Assembly (NCBI RefSeq): GCF_011064825.1
Contig: NZ_CP048751.1
Span: 1,612,001-1,676,000 of the forward strand
Direction of reading: 5' to 3'
Origin: Brevundimonas mediterranea
GTDB lineage: Bacteria; Pseudomonadota; Alphaproteobacteria; Caulobacterales; Caulobacteraceae
Length of the DNA stretch: 64,000 nt
Below, one piece after another: positions 8,368 through 18,870 of this stretch (within the stretch, counting starts at the first letter, position 1; every line of letters starts with the position of its first letter). The notes beneath the pieces are model-generated. The model was not told where the DNA came from and made no database searches. It was given only the letters and a program-made list of their open reading frames with translations. Both the position numbers and the translations under genes were made by a program.

Positions 8368-9597
8368 ATGGACAGCCGCCCTCTCGCAAATCGCAAAATC
8401 CTGCTGATCGTCGGCGGCGGCATAGCGGCCTACAAGGCGCTGGAGCTGGTGCGGCTGATCGCCAAGGCGGGGGGCCAGACGCGGGTGATCCTGACCGAAT
8501 CCGGGGCCGAGTTCGTGACGCCCCTGTCGCTGGCGGCGCTGAGCGGCCATCCGGTGCGGTCGGGCCTGTTCCACCCCGACGACGAGACCAGCATGGGCCA
8601 TATCGAGCTGTCGCGCTGGGCCGATCTGGTGGTCGTGGCGCCGGCGACGGCGGGGCTGATCGCCAAGGCGGCCAACGGTTTAGCCGACGACCTGGCCTCG
8701 ACCACCTTGATCGCGACGGACAAGCGGGTGCTGCTGGCCCCGGCCATGAATGTGCGGATGTGGGAGCATCCGGCGGTCCAGGCCAATATGGAGCGGCTGA
8801 AGGCCTTCCCCGGCTTCCACGGCGTGGCCGTGGTGGGGCCGGACGACGGCGAGATGGCCTGCGGCGAATACGGACCCGGCCGGATGGCCGAGCCGGCGGC
8901 GATCCTGGACGCGATCCTGGGGCTGCTGGCGGGCGCGGCCGGGCGGCCCCTTGCGGGTCGCAAGGCGGTGGTCACGGCCGGGCCGACCTTCGAGCCGATC
9001 GACCCGGTGCGGGGCCTGACCAATCGCTCCAGCGGCAAACAGGGCTACGCCATCGCCGCCGCCCTGGTCGAACTGGGGGCGGAGGTGACCCTGGTGTCGG
9101 GGCCGACCGCCCTGGGCGCGCCTGTCGGGGTGACGCGGATCGACGTGGAGAGCGCGCTGGAGATGCAGGCGGCGACGCAAAACGCCCTGCCCGCCGACAT
9201 CGCCGTGCTGTCGGCCGCCGTGGCCGACTGGCGCGTGGACACCATCGCCGGCGGCAAGATCAAGAAGGGGCCGGGCGGCCCGCCGACCCTGGCCCTGATC
9301 GAGAACCCCGACATCCTGGCCGGGATCGCCGCGCCGGGTCCGAACCGGCCGGCCCTGGTGATCGGCTTCGCGGCCGAGACCACGGACCTGGAGGCCAACG
9401 CCCGGGCCAAGCTGTCGCGCAAGGGCTGTGACTGGATCATCGGCAACGACGTGTCCGACGACGTCTTCGGCTCGGACGGCAACGCCGTCCTGCTGGTCAC
9501 CGCCGACAGGACCGAAACCTGGCCGCGCCAGTCCAAATCCGCCATCGCCCGGGCGGTCGCCGCCCGTATCGCCGACCATTTCAAGAGCGCCCAATGA
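8368..9597 (+). CDS. coaBC: Bifunctional phosphopantothenoylcysteine decarboxylase / phosphopantothenate-cysteine ligase
   Basis: The enzyme catalyses two consecutive steps of coenzyme A synthesis. Over 409 residues the N-terminal CoaC half has a flavin-binding [18 protein letters not shown] start, the [11 protein letters not shown] substrate motif, and the catalytic-Cys block [13 protein letters not shown]. The C-terminal CoaB half starts near residue 195 with [20 protein letters not shown] and has the KIKKG motif. It is a cytosolic FMN protein and uses CTP in most bacteria. Its stop overlaps the dut start (ATGA at 9594-9597), so the two are translationally coupled. A possible SOS box lies upstream. 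Confidence 0.97.
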   Translation: MDSRPLANRKILLIVGGGIAAYKALELVRLIAKAGGQTRVILTESGAEFVTPLSLAALSGHPVRSGLFHPDDETSMGHIELSRWADLVVVAPATAGLIAKAANGLADDLASTTLIATDKRVLLAPAMNVRMWEHPAVQANMERLKAFPGFHGVAVVGPDDGEMACGEYGPGRMAEPAAILDAILGLLAGAAGRPLAGRKAVVTAGPTFEPIDPVRGLTNRSSGKQGYAIAAALVELGAEVTLVSGPTALGAPVGVTRIDVESALEMQAATQNALPADIAVLSAAVADWRVDTIAGGKIKKGPGGPPTLALIENPDILAGIAAPGPNRPALVIGFAAETTDLEANARAKLSRKGCDWIIGNDVSDDVFGSDGNAVLLVTADRTETWPRQSKSAIARAVAARIADHFKSAQ

Positions 9598-10052
9598 CCC
9601 AGCCCGTCGCCGTCCAGATCCTGCGCCTGCCCCATGCCGAGGGCCTGCCCCTGCCGGCCTATGAGACGGCGGGATCGGCCGGGATGGACCTGCGCGCCGC
9701 CGTGCCCGAGGACCAGCCGATGACCCTGGCGCCCGGCCAGCGCGCCCTGGTGCCCACAGGACTGAAGATCGCCCTGCCGCTGGGGTTCGAGGCCCAGGTG
9801 CGGGCGCGCTCGGGCCTGGCGTTGAAACACGGCATCATCTGCCCCAATGCGCCGGGCACGATCGACAGCGATTATCGCGGCGAGTGCGGCGTGATCCTGG
9901 CCAATATCGGCGCCGACCCCTTCGTAATTCGCCGCGGGGAGCGGATCGCCCAGCTGGTGATCGCCAAGCATGAGCGTGCGGACTGGGTCGAGGTCGAGAC
10001 GCTGGACGAGACCGCACGCGGGGCCGGCGGGTTCGGCTCGACGGGGCGGTAG
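9594..10052 (+). CDS. dut: Deoxyuridine triphosphatase
   Basis: The enzyme hydrolyses dUTP to dUMP, keeping uracil out of DNA and feeding dTMP synthesis. The 152-residue trimeric-type dUTPase shows all five motifs: [10 protein letters not shown], then [26 protein letters not shown] with the catalytic Asp/Tyr, [11 protein letters not shown], and the Gly-rich [11 protein letters not shown] arm at the C-terminus. The start codon lies inside the coaBC stop. The coaBC-dut order is widespread in proteobacteria. It is convergent with the EamA transporter gene 10 bases away. Confidence 0.98.
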   Translation: MTQPVAVQILRLPHAEGLPLPAYETAGSAGMDLRAAVPEDQPMTLAPGQRALVPTGLKIALPLGFEAQVRARSGLALKHGIICPNAPGTIDSDYRGECGVILANIGADPFVIRRGERIAQLVIAKHERADWVEVETLDETARGAGGFGSTGR

Positions 10053-10062
10053 AAAGACGCGC

Positions 10063-10998
10063 CTAAACCGGCGGCGCGGTCGTCTGGATCAGGGCGGCCT
10101 TGCGGCGGACGTGTTCGCGCCAGGCGGTGTAGAGGCCGCTGGCGGCGATCAGGGCGCCGCCGGCCAGGGTGTTGGCGGTGGGCGTGGCGTGCATCAGCCA
10201 CCAGCCGAAGATTACAGCGCCGACGATCTGGAGATAGTCGAAGGGCGCGACCACGGCGACCGGGGCCTTTTGCAGCGAGGCGGTCATGAACAATTGGGCC
10301 AGGCCGCCGGCGACGCCTGAGCTGATCAGCAGGGCGAAGGTCAGGGGCGAGTGCCAATGGCCGACGAAGGGCAGCAGGATCGCCCCCACCCCGGATGAAC
10401 CGACGAAGAACCAGAAGACGATGGCGGCGACATGCTCGGTGTCGCGCAACTGGCGCAGGGTGATGGTGACGCTGGCCGTCAGCAGGGCCGCCATCAGGCC
10501 GAAACCTATGCCCTCGAGCGGCATGGCGTGACCGCCCCCCGAGACGAACGAAAGGGGACGCATGACGATGACGACGCCGATGAAGCCCACCGCCACGGCG
10601 GCCCAGCGGCGCGGCCCCACCGCCTCCTTCAGGATGAAGAAGGACAGGATGGTGGCGAAGATGGGGGCGGTGAAGCTGAGGGTGGTGGCGTCGGCCAGGG
10701 GCAGCAGGGTCAGGGTCTGGAAGAGGCACAGGATGGAGACGACGCCCAGGGCGCTGCGTCCCGCATGGGCCCAGGGCCGGCGCGTGGTCAGACCGGCGAG
10801 GCCGCCCGGCTGGGTCAGCACCCAGGCCAGGACCACGGGCAGGCCGAAGAAGGCGCGGTAGAACAGCATCTCGGGGGCGACCACGCCGTCCAGAGAGGCC
10901 AGTTTCAGCACCGCCGACATGACGGAAAAGGCGCCTGCCGCCGCGATCCTGAGCGCGATGCCGCGGGCGATGTCCTCGCCGCCGATCCGTCCCGTCAT
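10063..10998 (-). CDS. DMT-superfamily transporter (EamA family)
   Basis: This 311-residue protein starts at ATG 10998, which has AAAGGA five bases upstream. The earlier ATG at 11028 has no ribosome site. About ten hydrophobic segments form two repeated EamA halves: the first begins IAAAGAFSVMSAVLKLASL, and the second begins after a PLEGIGFGLMAALL stretch near the middle. It is an inner-membrane drug/metabolite-type exporter, and the substrate cannot be read from sequence. Relatives near dut or in Caulobacterales are usually annotated only to family level. Confidence 0.88.
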   Translation of the reverse strand: MTGRIGGEDIARGIALRIAAAGAFSVMSAVLKLASLDGVVAPEMLFYRAFFGLPVVLAWVLTQPGGLAGLTTRRPWAHAGRSALGVVSILCLFQTLTLLPLADATTLSFTAPIFATILSFFILKEAVGPRRWAAVAVGFIGVVIVMRPLSFVSGGGHAMPLEGIGFGLMAALLTASVTITLRQLRDTEHVAAIVFWFFVGSSGVGAILLPFVGHWHSPLTFALLISSGVAGGLAQLFMTASLQKAPVAVVAPFDYLQIVGAVIFGWWLMHATPTANTLAGGALIAASGLYTAWREHVRRKAALIQTTAPPV

Positions 10999-11150
10999 GA
11001 CGTCCTTTCGATGTTGCGGCGCACTCATAGGCCCGCGTCGCCTTCACGCCCACCCCCGAGGGAGCCTTTCCGCGCGAGCGGCGTTAACCGTGTCGAACCG
11101 GCCAAGCTTGACCGGCGCCTTATTGTTTTTGACCTTTCAGGAGAGACGAC

Positions 11151-11519
11151 GTGGAAAATCTGATCGATCAGATCGGCGATTTCCTGAGCGGAATCGCGGG
11201 TCTGGCCAGCGCCGGCTTCGACGGCGTCAACCAGGTGATGGGGCTGATCATCGCCATCATCGCCGCCCTGCTGATGGTGGACTGGCGCGCCCTGGCCTCT
11301 ACCGCCCTGGGCGCGACCCTGGTGCATCTGATCGTGCTGGCAGTCTTGCCGGTGCTGAACGGCGGCGAATTCGTCCTGCCGGCGCTTCTGACCGTCGGCT
11401 TCTGGATGACGGCCCTGGCCCTGTTCCTGGGCTACGCCATCGTCATCGCCATCTTCTTCTTCATCAAGACCCTGCTGACCGGGACCGCGTTCCGTGGGCG
11501 GCGCAGGGTGGTGCACTGA
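11151..11519 (+). CDS. Small inner-membrane protein
   Basis: The 122-residue protein starts with GTG at 11151, with AGGAGAG placed correctly upstream. After an amphipathic N-terminus (ENLIDQIGDFLSGIAGLA) it has three clear hydrophobic segments: around 31-45, 50-65 and 80-108. The last contains LGYAIVIAIFFFIKTLL. It ends in a basic tail, GRRRVVH. I do not recognise the family. It faces dapB on the opposite strand, with 116 bases between that contain GCG-rich short repeats but no gene. Confidence 0.75.
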   Translation: MENLIDQIGDFLSGIAGLASAGFDGVNQVMGLIIAIIAALLMVDWRALASTALGATLVHLIVLAVLPVLNGGEFVLPALLTVGFWMTALALFLGYAIVIAIFFFIKTLLTGTAFRGRRRVVH

Positions 11520-11635
11520 TCTTGGTGGGCCTGCTACCCCCAGGTTTCGTCACCCTCGGACTGGGTAATGGCTTCCGCGCTCAAGCCGCGAGCGACCGCG
11601 TCGCGAGCGTAGCGCGGCGCGAAGCGCCCTAGACG

Positions 11636-12385
11636 TCAGGCTTGGCGAAAGCCAAGCACGTCCTGCATGTCGTACAGGCCGGGTCCGCGGGTGCGGACCC
11701 AGGCGGCGGCGGCGACCGCGCCCTTGGCGAACAGGGACCGGTCGATGGCCGAGTGGCTGAGGGTCAGGACCTCGTCTTCCGAGGCGAACAGGACCGTGTG
11801 TTCGCCGATGATGCCGCCGGCGCGGATCGAGGAGAAGCCGATCTTGCCGCTCTCGCGCTCGCCCTGGACCCCGTCATAGGGTTTGGAGCGGATCTCGGCC
11901 AGGTCGGTGAACCGGCCCTCGGCCGCGGCCTCGCCCAGCATCAGGGCGGTGCCGGACGGGGAATCGACTTTGCGGCGGTGGTGGGCCTCGGTGATCTCGA
12001 TGTCCCAGTCCTGGGCGTCCAGCCGCTGGGCTGCGTGCTGGACCAGGCCGATCAGGATGTTCACGCCCAGGGAGAAGTTGCCGCTCTTGACGATGGCGAT
12101 CTTCTCGGCGGCCTTCATCAGCTCGGCCTCCTGCTCCGGGGTGAAGCCGGTCGAGCCGATGACCAGGCTGGGGCCGCCGCGCTCGGCCGCACTCTGCGCC
12201 AGGGCGACCGAGGCGTCCGGAGTCGAAAAGTCGATGATCACGTCGCACAGGGAGATGTCGGCGGTTTCGCCCCAGTCGAACCGGGCGGCGACGACCACGT
12301 CCTCGCGCGCATCGAGAACCTGGGACACGGCGCGACCCATCCGGCCGCGATAGCCGGAAATGCCGGCGTGGAAGATTGCGCTCAA
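11636..12385 (-). CDS. dapB: 4-hydroxy-tetrahydrodipicolinate reductase
   Basis: The enzyme reduces the dehydrated HTPA intermediate with NAD(P)H in the lysine/diaminopimelate pathway, supplying peptidoglycan. Its 249 residues show the N-terminal [15 protein letters not shown] nucleotide loop, VIDFSTPDA, and the catalytic [18 protein letters not shown] block with the His-His and Lys. The start is TTG at 12385-12383 and shares bases with the dnaJ stop (TTGA), so it is translated by coupling to dnaJ. Heat-shock read-through from dnaJ into dapB is therefore likely. Confidence 0.95.
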   Translation of the reverse strand: MSAIFHAGISGYRGRMGRAVSQVLDAREDVVVAARFDWGETADISLCDVIIDFSTPDASVALAQSAAERGGPSLVIGSTGFTPEQEAELMKAAEKIAIVKSGNFSLGVNILIGLVQHAAQRLDAQDWDIEITEAHHRRKVDSPSGTALMLGEAAAEGRFTDLAEIRSKPYDGVQGERESGKIGFSSIRAGGIIGEHTVLFASEDEVLTLSHSAIDRSLFAKGAVAAAAWVRTRGPGLYDMQDVLGFRQA

Positions 12386-13584
12386 ACCACGTTTTCTTTC
12401 GACCCGTCCGCATCCTGATTGCCCAGGATGTCAGCCCAGAAGCGCTTCGCCTTGCCCGCGAAGCTGGAGTTGCGGGGGTTCTGCCCCTCTCCGAACGACA
12501 GGGCAAGCTCTTGCAGCAGTTCCTTCTGGCGGGCGGTCAGGTCGGTGGGGGTCTCGACGAACAGCTCGACCACCAGGTCGCCGCGCGCGCGGCCGTTCAG
12601 ATGGGGCATGCCCTTGCCCTTGATCCGGACGGTCTTGCCGGTCTGGGCCCCCGCCGGCACGGCGACGGCGGCCTTGCACTTGCCGTCGCAGGCGTCGGAC
12701 ACCAGGCAGGGGGCGTCGATCTCGCCGCCCAGGGCCGCGACGGTCATGGGAACCGGCACGGTGACCAGCAGGTCCAGGTTGTCGCGCTCGAACAGGTCGT
12801 GCGGCGTCACCGACAGGAAGACGTACAGGTCGCCGCGCGGGCCGCCGCGCTGACCGGCGTCGCCCTCGCCCGACAGGCGGATGCGCGAGCCGTCGTCGAC
12901 GCCGGCGGGGATCTTCAGGTTCAGGGTGCGGGTCTTGCGGACCTGGCCGTGGCCGTGACAGGTCGTGCAGGGGTCGGCGATCATCTGGCCCGCGCCGTGG
13001 CAGCGGGGGCAGGTCCGCTCGACCTGGAAGAAGCCGTTGGCCTGGCGTACGCGGCCGGCGCCGTTGCAGGTGGTGCAGGTGACGGGCTTGGTGCCGGGCC
13101 TGGCCCCCGAGCCTTCGCAGGTCTCGCAGGTCATGGTGGCGGGGATGTCGATCTCGACCTCGGCGCCCTTGTAGGCCTGTTCCAGGCTGATCTCGAGATC
13201 ATAGCGCAGGTCCGAGCCGCGACGCGGTCCGCCCTGCTGGCCCCGGCCCGCCTGGCGACCGCCGAAGGCGTCTCCGAAGGCGTCGCCGAAGACCTGGGAG
13301 AAGATGTCGTTGATGTCGGAGAAGCCCTGCTGGCCCTGGCCGAAGCCGCCGCCCCCGCCGCCGTTCACGCCGGCGTGGCCGAACCGGTCGTAGGCCGCGC
13401 GCTTCTGATCGTCCGAAAGGACCGTATAGGCCTCGGAAATTTCCTTGAACTGGGCCATCGACTCTTCCGAGCCGCCGTTGCGATCCGGGTGATGGATCAT
13501 GGCCAGCTTGCGATAGGCCGATTTCAGACCGGGTGCGTCGATTGTCCGTTCGACGCCCAAAACCTCATAATAGTCACGCGCCAT
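12382..13584 (-). CDS. dnaJ: Chaperone DnaJ (Hsp40)
   Basis: This is the DnaK co-chaperone; it stimulates ATP hydrolysis and delivers unfolded protein. The 400-residue product starts at ATG 13584 ([11 protein letters not shown]). The J-domain has HPDRNGG at about 33-39 and is followed by a Gly/Phe-rich linker. Four CxxCxGxG zinc repeats lie at about 145-225, then the C-terminal substrate and dimer domains. A frame extending further upstream is not credible because the family start is exact. A sigma-32-like promoter lies at 13663-13690, downstream of the dnaK terminator, so dnaJ can be expressed independently. The stop overlaps dapB. Confidence 0.98.
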   Translation of the reverse strand: MARDYYEVLGVERTIDAPGLKSAYRKLAMIHHPDRNGGSEESMAQFKEISEAYTVLSDDQKRAAYDRFGHAGVNGGGGGGFGQGQQGFSDINDIFSQVFGDAFGDAFGGRQAGRGQQGGPRRGSDLRYDLEISLEQAYKGAEVEIDIPATMTCETCEGSGARPGTKPVTCTTCNGAGRVRQANGFFQVERTCPRCHGAGQMIADPCTTCHGHGQVRKTRTLNLKIPAGVDDGSRIRLSGEGDAGQRGGPRGDLYVFLSVTPHDLFERDNLDLLVTVPVPMTVAALGGEIDAPCLVSDACDGKCKAAVAVPAGAQTGKTVRIKGKGMPHLNGRARGDLVVELFVETPTDLTARQKELLQELALSFGEGQNPRNSSFAGKAKRFWADILGNQDADGSKENVV

Positions 13585-13662
13585 AGGGCGTTGGTCCTCA
13601 TACTTCCCCTGCGGCTCCGTCACGCCTCTGCGGGCGTCAGCGAAGCTGTGGTGTCCCGGCTG

Positions 13663-13690
13663 ACATGGGGGCCGGAACGACTGATGCAAG
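13663..13690 (-). promoter_or_regulatory. Sigma-32-like heat-shock promoter of dnaJ
   Basis: Read on the minus strand, CTTGCAT (13690-13684), a 13-base spacer and CCCCATGT (13670-13663) match the RpoH consensus CTTGAAA-N12/14-CCCCATnT, with every defined -10 base present. Transcription would start near 13656, giving a leader of about 70 bases before dnaJ. The promoter begins immediately downstream of the terminator that ends dnaK. Confidence 0.65.
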
Positions 13691-13696
13691 TTTCAT

Positions 13697-13733
13697 GAAA
13701 AGGCCCCGCCTATCGCAAGACAAGCGGGGCCTT
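13697..13733 (-). terminator. Rho-independent terminator after dnaK
   Basis: A perfect 10-bp inverted repeat, AAGGCCCCGC / GCGGGGCCTT (13724-13733 and 13700-13709), has a 14-base loop and is followed on the minus strand by a short T run at 13700-13697. It lies 25 bases beyond the dnaK stop codon and before the dnaJ promoter. Confidence 0.75.
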
Positions 13734-13757
13734 ATCATTTCGCCGACCTGTTGCCGA

Positions 13758-15659
<1,902 letters not shown>

Positions 15660-15798
15660 GGGCGTTCTATTTCTCTCCGTATCGGCGGGCGATGCGGCGG
15701 CCTTCGACGAAGCGCCGCGCGTGACCGCCCCCTGTGGGTTGGCGTGGTTGGTGTCGGATAGCCCCAAACTTCGCGGGGTTTCTCCGAAGCTGGCCCCG

Positions 15799-15826
15799 AT
15801 ATGGGAAAGTCCCATACGGCTGCAAG
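15799..15826 (-). promoter_or_regulatory. Sigma-32-like heat-shock promoter of dnaK
   Basis: On the minus strand CTTGCAG (15826-15820), a 14-base spacer and CCCATAT (15805-15799) fit the RpoH consensus. The predicted start, near 15791, leaves a leader of about 130 bases. The site sits 55 bases upstream of the divergent alkB start. Confidence 0.6.
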
Positions 15827-15880
15827 GGCGTTCTGCGATTCAGCGATGCGGCGGAACCGGTTTTCGCGCAGGATGAGGCC

Positions 15881-16510
15881 ATGTCCGCGATTTTAGAGGT
15901 CAAAACCGCCGTTGAAGGCTTTCGCCTGTGGCCGGGGGCCCTGGACGCATCGGCCCAGGCCGATCTGGTCGATGCGGTGTTCGCCCGGCTGGAAGCAGCG
16001 CCCCTGTACCGGCCGCAGACGCCGGGCGGACGGCCGTTCTCGGTGCGGATGAGCAATTTCGGGCCGCTGGGCTGGGTCTCGGACCGGGGCGGCTATCGCT
16101 ATCAGGCGACCCACCCGGAGACGGGGCGGGCCTGGCCGGATATTCCGCCGGTGCTGCTGGACCTGTGGGAGGCGACGGTCGGCGGGCCCCGGCGGCCGGA
16201 CGCCTGTCTGGTCAACCTGTATCGCGAGGGGGCCAAGATGGGCCTGCACCAGGATAAGGACGAGGCCGACCTGGGCGCGCCCGTCCTGTCGGTGTCGCTG
16301 GGCGATGCGGCCATGTTCCGTATCGGCGCCGCCGAGGGCGGGCGCACCACGACGCTGCGGCTGGACAGCGGCGACGTCTGCGCCCTGACGGGACCGGCGC
16401 GACTGGCCCGGCACGGGATCGACCGCGTGCTGGAGGGGTCGTCGCGCCTGATCCCCGGCGGCGGGCGGCTGAACCTGACGCTGCGCGCAGCGGGGGTCAG
16501 CCTTCGATGA
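15881..16510 (+). CDS. alkB: Alpha-ketoglutarate-dependent dioxygenase AlkB
   Basis: The enzyme removes alkyl groups (1-meA, 3-meC) from damaged DNA or RNA by oxidation, using Fe(II) and 2-oxoglutarate. The 209-residue protein starts at ATG 15881. The iron triad is visible: His123 and Asp125 in LHQDKDE, and His178 in LARHGIDRV. The 2-oxoglutarate Arg lies in the closing LNLTLR. The NLYREGAKMGLH stretch is typical of bacterial AlkB. The gene is divergent from dnaK. Its last 14 bases overlap the convergent siderophore-interacting protein gene. No Ada-type regulator is next to it. Confidence 0.95.
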   Translation: MSAILEVKTAVEGFRLWPGALDASAQADLVDAVFARLEAAPLYRPQTPGGRPFSVRMSNFGPLGWVSDRGGYRYQATHPETGRAWPDIPPVLLDLWEATVGGPRRPDACLVNLYREGAKMGLHQDKDEADLGAPVLSVSLGDAAMFRIGAAEGGRTTTLRLDSGDVCALTGPARLARHGIDRVLEGSSRLIPGGGRLNLTLRAAGVSLR

Positions 16511-17306
16511 CCTCGTGGGCGCCCGGGTCGCCGAGGCGCCAGTAGCCGGCGGCTTTCATCGCCTTGGGCGAGAAGCCAAGCCCTAGCGTCTTTGTCCGCA
16601 GGGCCTTGGCCACGGCGGATTCGGCGGCGATCCAGACATAGGCGTCTTTCGGGCTGACCCCGGTCAGGGCCGTGTCGAGCGCCGCCAGCAGGGTCTCGGT
16701 CCCGCCGCGCGGGGCGCCGTCGCGGACGGCCCAGGTGACGGCGACCTCGGCGGCGCTGTCGAAGGTCCATGTCGAGTCCAGGTCCGCGACCTCGACCACC
16801 ACATGGGCGCGGACGCGGGCGGGCAGTTCCTCCAGACGGCGGGCGATGGCCGGCAGGGCGGTCTCGTCGCCGATCAGCACATGGTCGGCGAAGGCCGTGG
16901 GGACGATGAACGACCCGCGGGGACCCCCGACGCCCAGGACCGAGCCCACCTTGGCCGCCATGGCCCATTCGGTCGCCGGACCGCCGTGGCCGGTGATGAA
17001 ATCCAGCGTCAGCCGACGCGCAGCGGCGTCATAGGCGCGGGGCGTGTAGTCGCGCGCCACGGGGCGGGGAGCTGGGAAGACCGGACCCTCCGGCCCCAGC
17101 GTCGGCATGACCGGCGCCTGGCCCTCGGCGACCGGGAAGATCTTCACATGGTCGTCGAAGCCCAGGGAGACGAAGCCCTCCAGGTCCGCGCCTTCCAGAA
17201 CGATGCGGCGATAGGCCGGCGTCAGGTCCTGGACCGAGGCCACGGTCAGGGTGCGGAACTTCAGCTCGTGCCGCACGCGCCGGGGAATGCGCAGGAGCCC
17301 GGTCAT
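16497..17306 (-). CDS. Siderophore-interacting protein (NADPH ferric-siderophore reductase, YqjH/ViuB type)
   Basis: This 269-residue FAD protein releases iron from ferric chelates in the cytosol by NAD(P)H-dependent reduction. Family blocks seen are the FAD-binding DYTPRAYD region near residue 85, DFITGHGGPATEWA, GPRGSF, and the C-terminal VWIAAESAVAKALR and GYWRLGD segments. It overlaps the upstream PadR gene by 4 bases (ATGA at 17306-17303), so the two form an operon. In E. coli the relative YqjH is controlled by the neighbouring PadR-type metalloregulator YqjI. The same pairing here supports iron or nickel control. Confidence 0.93.
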   Translation of the reverse strand: MTGLLRIPRRVRHELKFRTLTVASVQDLTPAYRRIVLEGADLEGFVSLGFDDHVKIFPVAEGQAPVMPTLGPEGPVFPAPRPVARDYTPRAYDAAARRLTLDFITGHGGPATEWAMAAKVGSVLGVGGPRGSFIVPTAFADHVLIGDETALPAIARRLEELPARVRAHVVVEVADLDSTWTFDSAAEVAVTWAVRDGAPRGGTETLLAALDTALTGVSPKDAYVWIAAESAVAKALRTKTLGLGFSPKAMKAAGYWRLGDPGAHEVIEG

Positions 17307-17956
17307 GCCTGTTCCACCTTGTCGGCGGCCTCGGCCAGGATGGCGGCGATGGCCTGGACCTGGGCCTCGGTCAGGGCGGTCTCACCCGTCAGACGGGCGT
17401 GGATCGTGTGGCGCAGGCGGCCGATGGCGTCCTGGATGGCGGTCGGCCGCAGGGCGCGGGCGGCGAACTTGTCCATCGTCGCCTCGGCGGCGCGCAGGAT
17501 CGCCTCGTTCTCGGCCAGCAGGGCGCGGCCGGCCTCTGTGATCGAGTACAGTTTCTTGCCGCCTTCGGTCTGGGACTCCAGCGCGCCCATCTCCTCAAGC
17601 AGGGTCAGGCTGGGGTAGATGACGCCGGGGCTGGGCGAATAGGCGCCGCCCAGCCGGGTCTCGACCGCCTTGATCAGCTCGTAGCCGTGGCTGGGTTTCT
17701 CCGCGATCAGCGACAGCAGGACCCAGCGCAAGGTGCCGTGGTCGAACAGTCGGCCGCCGCCGCGCCGGCCATGGCCGTGACCACGTCCGCGCGCCTCGCC
17801 GCCGTCCCAGCCAGGACCGAAGTCCGCGCCGCGTCCGCCGCGCATCCCGCGCCCGAAGGCGTGGCCGAAACCATGCCCGAAGCCGAAGCTGCCGGGACGA
17901 CCGTGTTTCTCGCCGCATCCGTTGCTGCGGCCTTGGAAAATCCCCTTGGATCTCAT
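17303..17956 (-). CDS. PadR-family regulator with His/Gly-rich N-terminus (YqjI-like)
   Basis: The 217-residue protein has an unusual N-terminal 70 residues rich in Gly, His and Arg (for example FGFGHGFGHAFGRG and GRGHGHGRRGGG). A PadR winged helix follows, with LRWVLLSLIAEKPSHGYEL and a SPGVIYPSLTLLEEMGAL recognition region. The His-rich tail and the adjoining ferric reductase gene match the YqjI arrangement, in which iron or nickel binding by the N-terminus releases the repressor. The ATG at 17956 lies 16 bases from twin GATATATC palindromes, so autoregulation is likely. It probably senses metal; that part is inferred from family knowledge. Confidence 0.9.
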   Translation of the reverse strand: MRSKGIFQGRSNGCGEKHGRPGSFGFGHGFGHAFGRGMRGGRGADFGPGWDGGEARGRGHGHGRRGGGRLFDHGTLRWVLLSLIAEKPSHGYELIKAVETRLGGAYSPSPGVIYPSLTLLEEMGALESQTEGGKKLYSITEAGRALLAENEAILRAAEATMDKFAARALRPTAIQDAIGRLRHTIHARLTGETALTEAQVQAIAAILAEAADKVEQA

Positions 17957-17971
17957 GATCGATTCCTTTTC

Positions 17972-18004
17972 GATATATCTATTCTCGGGCAGTTAGATAT
18001 ATCT
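17972..18004. promoter_or_regulatory. Twin palindromes, candidate operator of the PadR regulator
   Basis: GATATATC occurs at 17972-17979 and again at 17996-18003. The second copy extends to the perfect 10-mer AGATATATCT. Centres are 24 bases apart, a little over two helical turns, as expected for two dimers on one face. The pair lies immediately upstream of the padR-ferric reductase operon and 61 bases before the divergent hydrolase gene. Confidence 0.65.
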
Positions 18005-18064
18005 GAATGACGAAATGCGCAAGAGGGGCTGGCGTTCGGGCGAAAGCTGCGGCGTAGATCGCGG

Positions 18065-18814
18065 ATGGACGATCTGAAGCGCCGCTGGGCCCGCCTCGAA
18101 CCCCATCTCACCATTGTCGGGCCCGACGACGACCGGCCCCGGCCGGCGGTGCTGCTGTTCCACGGCTGCGGCGGTCTGCGCGACCACCTGCCCCGCTACG
18201 CCGAGGCGGCCAAGGCGGCGGGCTGGCGCGCCTTCATCGTCGATTCCTACGGCCCGCGCGGCTGGGGCCGGGCCTTCACCCTGACGGCGGTCTGCACCGG
18301 CCTGGCCTTTCGGGGATACGAGCGGGGCGGCGACGTCCTGGCGGCCATCAAGGGGATTTCGGCCCGGTCCGATGTGGACGCGACCCGGCTGACCCTGGCC
18401 GGATGGAGCCACGGCGGCTGGTCGATCATGGAGATGATGAGCGCCGATCCCGCGCCCAACACCCTGGGCGTAGCCGATCCCGGTGCGGCCGACCTGTCGG
18501 GCGTTCGGGCCGTCTGGCTGGCCTATCCCTATATCGGCCCGTTCGCATTCAACCGGATGAAGCCCTGGCGGCACTGTCCCAAGGTGCTGGCCGTGACCTG
18601 CAGGCGCGACCACCTGACCACGGTGCGCAACGCCGAAATGATCAACGCCATGATCCGCGACTGCGGCGCCGAGGTCGAAAGCTGGGTCGCCGCCGGCACC
18701 CACGCCTTCGACGAACCGACCAATAACGGCCCGATGCGCCACGACCCGGACCTGACCGAGGACTCCCTGCGGCGGTTCAGGGCCTTCCTGACGGACGTCG
18801 CGCCCCACGTCTGA
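18065..18814 (+). CDS. Dienelactone hydrolase-family alpha/beta hydrolase
   Basis: The 249-residue protein has LLFHGCGGLRDHLPRYA (oxyanion-side motif) near residue 30. The nucleophile elbow is GWSHGGWS around 119-126, and the catalytic His lies in GTHAFDEPTN near 217. The Asp is probably in VTCRRDHLT. It belongs with the DLH-like hydrolases; the substrate is unknown. No signal peptide is seen. It is divergent from the padR operon and could share its operator. It is followed after 56 bases by the Rrf2 regulator gene. Confidence 0.85.
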   Translation: MDDLKRRWARLEPHLTIVGPDDDRPRPAVLLFHGCGGLRDHLPRYAEAAKAAGWRAFIVDSYGPRGWGRAFTLTAVCTGLAFRGYERGGDVLAAIKGISARSDVDATRLTLAGWSHGGWSIMEMMSADPAPNTLGVADPGAADLSGVRAVWLAYPYIGPFAFNRMKPWRHCPKVLAVTCRRDHLTTVRNAEMINAMIRDCGAEVESWVAAGTHAFDEPTNNGPMRHDPDLTEDSLRRFRAFLTDVAPHV

Positions 18815-18834
18815 AATGAATCCCAGCCCCCGTC

Positions 18835-18870
18835 TTGACGTCGGGCTCATCACGTAACAATTGAAGTTAC
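18835..18870 (+). promoter_or_regulatory. Promoter and inverted-repeat operator touching the rrf2-type start codon
   Basis: TTGACG at 18835-18840 could be a -35 element. An inverted repeat GTAAC-N7-GTTAC (18854-18870) covers the expected -10 area and ends one base before the ATG at 18871. No ribosome-binding sequence fits between the repeat and the start. This suggests a leaderless or nearly leaderless message repressed by its own product binding the repeat. Confidence 0.5.
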
